Shown: piece by piece, positions 61,536 to 64,000 of the stretch | Position numbering within the stretch: position 1 is the stretch's first letter | Layout: the number at the start of each line of letters is the position of its first letter | Source of the DNA: Actinoalloteichus hoggarensis | GTDB taxonomy: Bacteria; Actinomycetota; Actinomycetes; Mycobacteriales; Pseudonocardiaceae | Direction of reading: 5' to 3' | DNA: 64,000 nt | Assembly (NCBI RefSeq): GCF_002234535.1 | Contig: NZ_CP022521.1 | Span: forward strand, 4,588,001-4,652,000 | Notes under the pieces: generated by a model | Seen by the model: only the letters and a program-made list of their open reading frames with translations | What the model was told of the DNA's origin: nothing | Databases searched by the model: none | Program-made: the position numbers and the translations under genes

Positions 61536-62808
61536 GATCACCCTCACCGCACGACAACCGCTGGCCCTCGGGGTCGGCGAGAGCGCCGGGAACCTGATCC
61601 GCACGCACCGGCACGTTCCGGGGTCGGTCCTGCGGGGAGCCCTGGCCTCGGCGTGGATCACCGAACACGGCGAACCCGCGACGGATCGGGGCCTACGCCG
61701 TCGATTCCTGGACACCTTCGAACGCCGAGTGCGGTTCTCCCCGCTGTTCGCCGCCGGGTCCTCGGTGGTCCCGCTGTCCGTCCTGCGGTGCGCCTACCGG
61801 GGCGAGCCCGCCTGCACACAGGTGTTCGTCGACGCCGCCTCCGGCGACGAACGCACCGACTGCCCGCACTGCGCGGGACCGCTGCAACGCGGGAGGGGGC
61901 AGGTCGAGTTCCCCGAGGACGCCGAACCGATCCAGCACACCACCCGGGTGGCACTGACCGAACAGGGCACCGCCCGCGACGGCGCGCTGTTCACCCGCGA
62001 GGCACTCCACCACCGCGACGCCTCCGGCGCGCCACGCCGCTTCCACGGCCTCGTGCTCGGCGACGACCCGTGGCTGGCCGAGTCCCGCCCGCTGCTGCTC
62101 GGCGGGGGACGCAGCACCTCGGGGCTGGTCGACTACCAGGCCGTCCCGGGGGTCGCGGTCCCGCCCGCCGCGACCGGCAGGCGGCTGATCCTGCGGCTGG
62201 TCTCCCCCGGAGTCCTCGTCGACGCCGCCGGCCGCCCCGACGACCAGCCCGACCTGGCCCTGCTGCGCGAGCTGCTGCGCGTCGACGTCCGAATCGAACA
62301 GCACTGGGTCCGACGTGAACGGCTGACCGGCTGGCACTCGGCCGTCGACCTGCCCAAGTCCGAGGAGCACGCCGTGACCGCGGGCTCCACCTACGTCCTC
62401 GACCTCGCCGACGACCCCGACCCGGCGGACCTGTCGCGGCTGACCGAACACGGAATCGGGCTGCGACGAGCCGAAGGACTCGGCTGGATCGAACTCGGCG
62501 CCTGGCGCCCGCCCGAGGCACCCGCGAACACCGACGACACCTCCACCAGCGGCATGGCCCCCGAATTCGCCGCGCGACTCGAGAAGAGCGGCCACGGACG
62601 GCCCGTCCTCGCGATGCTGCGCGAATACCACTCCGCGCTCCGACGCGGGGCCGCCCCGCCCGCACGGCAGATCCTCGACCGCCCCGTCTTCGCCCCGCTG
62701 AAGAACGACCTGCGCACGATGTTGATCGGTCTGCTCGCCACGAGACCATCGTGGATCCCGCAGCTCGCCGAGGCGCTGGAGATCCGGCTGAAGGGAGGAC
62801 ATCGATGA
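61528..62808 (+). CDS. csx10: Csx10-like RAMP protein (type III-D)
   Basis: 426 residues from ATG 61528 (AAGGA at 4 nt, overlapping the previous stop by 8 nt); ATG 61504 is in frame but lies deep in the previous gene. LALGVGESAGNLIRTHRHVPGSVLRGALA carries the RAMP glycine loop (Val30-Pro-Gly-Ser33), then LFAAGSSVVPLS, a CPHC-containing insertion, RVALTEQGTARDGALFTREAL, and GGGRSTSGLVDY as the terminal glycine-rich loop. This order is that of Csx10, the Cas5-like subunit that binds the crRNA handle in III-D complexes. The Csx10 call rests on overall pattern, not an alignment. Confidence 0.78.
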   Translation: MLEITLTARQPLALGVGESAGNLIRTHRHVPGSVLRGALASAWITEHGEPATDRGLRRRFLDTFERRVRFSPLFAAGSSVVPLSVLRCAYRGEPACTQVFVDAASGDERTDCPHCAGPLQRGRGQVEFPEDAEPIQHTTRVALTEQGTARDGALFTREALHHRDASGAPRRFHGLVLGDDPWLAESRPLLLGGGRSTSGLVDYQAVPGVAVPPAATGRRLILRLVSPGVLVDAAGRPDDQPDLALLRELLRVDVRIEQHWVRRERLTGWHSAVDLPKSEEHAVTAGSTYVLDLADDPDPADLSRLTEHGIGLRRAEGLGWIELGAWRPPEAPANTDDTSTSGMAPEFAARLEKSGHGRPVLAMLREYHSALRRGAAPPARQILDRPVFAPLKNDLRTMLIGLLATRPSWIPQLAEALEIRLKGGHR

Positions 62809-64000
62809 CCGTCCGCCTGCTCGTCTCGGTCACCCTGCGCCTGACCGCCCCCGGCGGAGTCGCCGCGCCCGAACTCCTCGCGCAGGACGACGACGGCCTG
62901 CTGTTCGGCACCGCCCTGCCGCTGGCCCGCACCCCCAGGGGAATGCCGTGGATTCCCGCCACCTCGGTGGCAGGCTCCCTGCGCGCCCACCTCGCCGACC
63001 GGGCCGAGGCGTTCCTCGGCGGCGAGCCCGGCGACGAGGTGTTCCCCTCGACCCTCTGGCTGCTGGGCACCCGCGTCGACCACCAGGGCATCACCGAACG
63101 GACCCGCACCGCGATCGATCGATGGCGCGGCGCCGCCGCGGCAGGCCCGCTGCGGCGCTCCGAGCACCTGCCCGCCGGAACCCGGATCACGGTGTACCTC
63201 CGCCTGGACGACGTCACCCTCGCCGACGAACTCCTCGGCGCGCTACGCACCTGGCGGCCGAGGATCGGCGGCGGCCGCACCATCGGTCACGGAACCTGCG
63301 TCCTGGAGCAGATCCGCGGCGGCCGCCTCGACCTCGACACGCCCGAGGGCCGCCGGATCTGGCTCACCCGAGGCGGCCCCGGCCTGTTCGACGACGACCT
63401 CACCGACCACGTCGAGACACCACCCGTGCCGAACACCCACCCACCCGTGCTGCACCTCTCCTGGTCCATCGTGGACGGACTTCACATCGGCAACGGCGAG
63501 ATCGACCACCGGGGCAACGGCCAGAACGACGTCGCCCTGATCCTGCGCACCCACGACGGGACGCCGGAGATCCCCGGCAGCGCCTGGAAGGGCCTGCTGC
63601 GCTCACGCTGCGAGTTCATCCTCCGCTCGCTGGGCGTGGTCTGCTGCTCCCCCGCCGTCGACCTCGACGCCACGACACCCGGCTGCGGTGACTGTCTGAT
63701 CTGCCGGGCCTTCGGCACCGCCTCCTCCGCGGGCCCGAGCCGACGGGGACGACTCGACTTCCGCAGCTCCCCCGTCGCCGACGCCGAGATCGTCGAGCAA
63801 CGTCACGTCGCCCTCGACCGCGTCTTCGGCGGCGCCCGCGCCGGCGCGCTCTACAGCAGGCAGGTCGTCCGCTCCGGCACCCTCGACCTCGTCGTCGACG
63901 CCCTCGACACCCTGCCGCCCGGTGCCACCGCCCTGGTCACCCTGGCCTGCCTCGACATCCACGACGGCCTGCTCGGCGTCGGAGCCGCCACGACCCGGGG
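62805..64000 (+). CDS. Double-RAMP Csm3-like protein, 3' end beyond window
   Basis: At least 398 residues; ATG overlaps the csx10 stop (ATGA). The N-terminal RAMP (about 1-215) has WIPATSVAGSLRAHLADR and GGGRTIGHGTCVLE. A second RAMP begins near 220: LHIGNGEIDHRGNGQND with Asp234 in the position of the Csm3 target-cleaving Asp, EIPGSAWKGLLRSRCEFIL (IPGS at 256-259), CGDCLICRAFG as zinc-type Cys motif, and RHVALDRVFGGARAGALYSRQVV. This is a fusion of two Cas7-like units, one apparently able to cut target RNA. The end of the second unit is beyond the window. Confidence 0.84.
   Translation, partial: MTVRLLVSVTLRLTAPGGVAAPELLAQDDDGLLFGTALPLARTPRGMPWIPATSVAGSLRAHLADRAEAFLGGEPGDEVFPSTLWLLGTRVDHQGITERTRTAIDRWRGAAAAGPLRRSEHLPAGTRITVYLRLDDVTLADELLGALRTWRPRIGGGRTIGHGTCVLEQIRGGRLDLDTPEGRRIWLTRGGPGLFDDDLTDHVETPPVPNTHPPVLHLSWSIVDGLHIGNGEIDHRGNGQNDVALILRTHDGTPEIPGSAWKGLLRSRCEFILRSLGVVCCSPAVDLDATTPGCGDCLICRAFGTASSAGPSRRGRLDFRSSPVADAEIVEQRHVALDRVFGGARAGALYSRQVVRSGTLDLVVDALDTLPPGATALVTLACLDIHDGLLGVGAATTR

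Overview
The window is high-GC actinomycete DNA: nearly all third codon positions are G or C, GTG starts are common and genes overlap by ATGA or GTGA. The mix of a PUFA-type polyketide synthase, a cytochrome P450, F420-dependent enzymes, ESX-type WXG proteins and sortase-anchored zinc-uptake proteins fits an actinomycete such as a member of the Pseudonocardiaceae. The genus is not shown by the sequence.

Layout. 1-8128 (minus): two translationally coupled subunits of a PUFA-synthase-like type I synthase, the second cut by the window edge. 9556-12532 (plus): a three-gene operon of Gfo/Idh/MocA oxidoreductase, PmoA-like protein and cupin, probably for sugar or sugar-derivative catabolism. 13504-31814: mostly single genes, including a WYL regulator, SDR, PhoD-type phosphatase, two F420-linked enzymes, NmrA-like protein, an AbrB-family permease split into two genes, a small protein with an amyloid-signalling-like C-terminal motif next to a hairpin repeat array, TetR, a GH39-like glycosidase with a clear operator, P450, a PLP decarboxylase and a GNAT. 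32188-33858: a small ESX-type operon (two YbaB-like, two WXG100-like proteins) with a strong terminator. 34039-37692: TetR, aromatic-acid-exporter-like protein, methyltransferase. 37988-42614: a MerR regulator divergent from an ABC exporter pair with an iron-box-like site between them. 43118-52495 (minus): a zinc-uptake system of the anchored-repeat type (two LAxTG wall proteins, lipoprotein binding protein, accessory repeat protein, ATPase, permease, one more repeat protein), headed by a near-perfect Zur box.

52.9-53.3 kb looks like a mobile-element scar: a decayed tyrosine-integrase C-terminus and a 42-nt 3' piece of tRNA-Val(CAC) that breaks off in the anticodon loop. To its right is a type III CRISPR-Cas locus. 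Two arrays with related but distinct 30-nt repeats and homologous leaders are read leftward. Between them sits a gene for a two-transmembrane SAVED-domain protein. A divergent rightward operon encodes a TIGR03986-like RAMP protein, a Cas10 that lacks the HD nuclease but keeps GGDD, a small RAMP protein, a Csx10-like protein and a double-RAMP Csm3-like protein that runs off the window. The most economical reading is a III-D-like system in which target RNA triggers Cas10 to make a cyclic nucleotide that opens the membrane-bound SAVED effector. This is the most interesting content of the window.
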